A stretch of DNA of 16,213 nt from Cetobacterium sp. UBA6069 (GTDB lineage: Bacteria; Fusobacteriota; Fusobacteriia; Fusobacteriales; Fusobacteriaceae): contig DIXX01000003.1 in NCBI GenBank assembly GCA_002428805.1, positions 8,432-24,644 of the forward strand. Direction: 5' to 3'. Both the position numbers and the translations under genes were made by a program. Below the pieces are notes generated by a model. The model was given only the letters and a program-made list of their open reading frames with translations. It was not told the DNA's origin and did no database searches. The first letter of the stretch is position 1. Each line of letters opens with the position of its first letter. Below are positions 14,561 through 16,213 of this stretch, in pieces.

Positions 14561-16213
14561 TTATACATATTGCTCTAACTCTTCAAGTTTTTGAGTTTCA
14601 ATTAAATCCGCTATTTCTATAGGCTCTATCTTCCCAAATTGTATTTCATAAAGTTTTCTGTATATTCCATTATTTTTTAGTAATTCTTCGTGGTTTCCAA
14701 CCTCTTTTATCTCTCCATTTTCCATCACAACAATTTTATCAGCATTTATTATTGTTGAAAGTCTATGAGCTATAACAAATGTTGTTCTTCCTTTCATCAA
14801 CTTATCTAAAGCGTCTTGTACCAATCTTTCTGATTCAGTATCTAGAGCCGAAGTTGCTTCATCTAATATCATTATACTTGGGTTTTGAACTAAAGCTCTA
14901 GCGATCGCTATTCTCTGCTTTTGCCCTCCAGAAAGAAGAACTCCTCTTTCTCCAACTTCAGTATTAAATTGATTTGGTAGTTCCATTATAAAGTTATAAG
15001 CATTTGCCATCTTAGCGGCGTTTATTATCTCTTCCTCTGTAACGTTATCTTTTCCAAATCCTATATTTTCACCTATAGTTCCACTGAATAGGAATGTTTC
15101 TTGAGGAACTATTCCTATATGGTTTCTATATTGTTTTAGTGACATCTCTCTTATATCTGTTCCATTTATTTTGATACTTCCTGCAGTTATATCATAGTAT
15201 CTTGGCAGTAAGTTTACTAAAGTTGTTTTTCCACTTCCACTTTTTCCAACTAAAGCTACAACCTCTCCAGCTTTAACATTCAGTGTAAAGTTTTTAAGAA
15301 CTTTTTCATCCCCATCATCATATTTGAAATCAACGTTATTAAACTTAATAGTTTCTATAATCTCTGGAACCTCTTTTGGAGTTTCTCCTATATAATCAAC
15401 CTCTAAGTTTACATCTAAAATCTCTATAACTCTGTCTGCTGATGGAAGGGCTTCTTGTAGCTCACTATTTCTTTTAATTAAAGTTTTTAATGGTTGTTGC
15501 ATAAGTCCTATTGCTGTTATAAATGATATTAAGTCTCCAGGGGTCATAGTTTGAGCAACTATTATCTGATATCCTCCATAAGCTGCAACTAACAGAATCA
15601 TTATTGTTGATAAAACCTCATTTATTGGTGAAACTTTTGCTTTTATCTTTGTAGCTTTATATATTTTATCAAACTCATCCTGCGTTACGTCTCTGTAGTT
15701 ATCTATCATCTTTTCACTTCTGTTAAATCCTTTTATAACAGAAACTCCAGACAACGACTCTTGTACAAAGGCTGTTACATCTCCAACTGTATCCTGTCTA
15801 ATTCTTCCAGATTTTCTAATCTTTTTAGTATACTTTTTTACCAATGATAAAATAGCAGGAAGAACTGTCAATGATATCAGTGCTAAGATAACATCAACTT
15901 GAAACATTCTAACTAAAAGAGCTATAACAGTAACAAACTCTTTTAGCATATCAAATAACATAAACCCTATTCTTCCTAAAGTTGTTGAGTCTCCAGAAAG
16001 TCTAGCCATTAAATCTCCAAGCTTATTTTGTTTAAAATAAGCTAATGGTAAATTTTGTAGATGTGAAAATACATCTACCTTTATATCTCTTCTAATTTTT
16101 TCTGTAATATAACCAGAATAAATATCTGAGAAATAGTTTGTTATAACTTTTAAAATTGTTGAAAAAAATATTGCTCCAATTACAATCATCATCATTTTAG
16201 AATTTTTTGCAAC
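14561..16213 (-). CDS. msbA: ABC exporter, probable lipid A flippase MsbA (N-terminus cut by window edge)
   Basis: A half-size ABC exporter with fused membrane and ATPase domains. About 550 residues are visible; reading continues in frame past the right edge, so roughly the first 30-40 residues including most of the first transmembrane helix are missing. Counting from the edge, hydrophobic segments at about 7-25, 80-125 and 200-240 belong to the transmembrane domain. The nucleotide-binding domain is intact: Walker [10 protein letters not shown] (323-331), Q-loop [10 protein letters not shown] (369-378), signature LSGGQKQR (427-434), Walker [13 protein letters not shown] (447-458) and H-loop IAHRLS (481-486). 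A short acidic tail follows. It would work as a homodimer at the inner membrane. Substrate is inferred: the closest reading is MsbA, given lpxK in the neighbouring unit, but a multidrug-type exporter of the same family cannot be excluded. Confidence 0.85.
   Translation of the reverse strand, partial: VAKNSKMMMIVIGAIFFSTILKVITNYFSDIYSGYITEKIRRDIKVDVFSHLQNLPLAYFKQNKLGDLMARLSGDSTTLGRIGFMLFDMLKEFVTVIALLVRMFQVDVILALISLTVLPAILSLVKKYTKKIRKSGRIRQDTVGDVTAFVQESLSGVSVIKGFNRSEKMIDNYRDVTQDEFDKIYKATKIKAKVSPINEVLSTIMILLVAAYGGYQIIVAQTMTPGDLISFITAIGLMQQPLKTLIKRNSELQEALPSADRVIEILDVNLEVDYIGETPKEVPEIIETIKFNNVDFKYDDGDEKVLKNFTLNVKAGEVVALVGKSGSGKTTLVNLLPRYYDITAGSIKINGTDIREMSLKQYRNHIGIVPQETFLFSGTIGENIGFGKDNVTEEEIINAAKMANAYNFIMELPNQFNTEVGERGVLLSGGQKQRIAIARALVQNPSIMILDEATSALDTESERLVQDALDKLMKGRTTFVIAHRLSTIINADKIVVMENGEIKEVGNHEELLKNNGIYRKLYEIQFGKIEPIEIADLIETQKLEELEQYV

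Noticed and set aside
13816..14568. Upstream ATG at 14568 as the rph start
   Set aside because: It would add seven non-conserved residues, overlap the exporter gene and lack a ribosome-binding site, whereas 14547 has GGGAGAG directly upstream.
1..16213. Mobile elements, CRISPR arrays, toxin-antitoxin pairs, tRNA or rRNA genes
   Set aside because: I found no transposase, integrase, regularly spaced repeats, small paired genes or tRNA-like folds; intergenic gaps are too short to hold most of these.

Overview
This window looks like chromosomal housekeeping DNA from a low-GC diderm bacterium, most likely a member of the Fusobacteriota (Fusobacterium/Cetobacterium type). The base composition is strongly AT-rich and arginine is mostly AGA. 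Lipid A genes (lpxK and a partial msbA-type exporter), which imply an LPS outer membrane, sit beside proteins that read like those of low-GC Clostridia, such as the thymidylate kinase. The phylum call is an inference from gene content and style; no rRNA or other marker was available.

Every gene I accept is on the minus strand, so transcription runs from right to left and coverage is almost gap-free. I infer five transcription units. (1) At the right edge, an ABC exporter (msbA-like, cut by the window end), rph and rdgB, closed by a strong intrinsic terminator at 13206-13230. (2) smc, lpxK, an unrecognised gene, a PtsN/FruA-type PTS EIIA protein and nadD, closed by a hairpin at 6868-6897. (3) uppS and cdsA, driven by a visible promoter at 6814-6842 and closed by a terminator at 5250-5278. 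(4) dxr, tmk, rseP and a TetR-family regulator. (5) An NtrC-family regulator with a near-consensus promoter at 1598-1626, followed by a membrane-anchored periplasmic protein (probably a PpiC/SurA-type peptidyl-prolyl isomerase) cut by the left edge.

Most of the genes serve the cell envelope. Dxr starts the MEP isoprenoid pathway. UppS makes the undecaprenyl carrier lipid. CdsA makes CDP-diacylglycerol. LpxK and the exporter finish and move lipid A. RseP cleaves membrane-embedded regulators, and the left-edge protein probably folds outer-membrane proteins. uppS-cdsA-dxr-rseP is a widely conserved order, here with tmk inserted. The rest are nucleotide, NAD and chromosome housekeeping genes (tmk, rdgB, nadD, rph, smc).

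I found no mobile element, CRISPR array, tRNA, rRNA or phage gene, and no gene-free stretch over 300 bases (the longest is about 160). The point most worth a second look is the NtrC-family regulator: its sigma-54 contact loop reads GAFLGA instead of GAFTGA and its receiver domain is degenerate. Next are the unrecognised gene between lpxK and the EIIA gene, the tmk insertion with an unusual P-loop, and two genes (smc, dxr) whose ribosome-binding sites lie just below terminators with no obvious promoter between.
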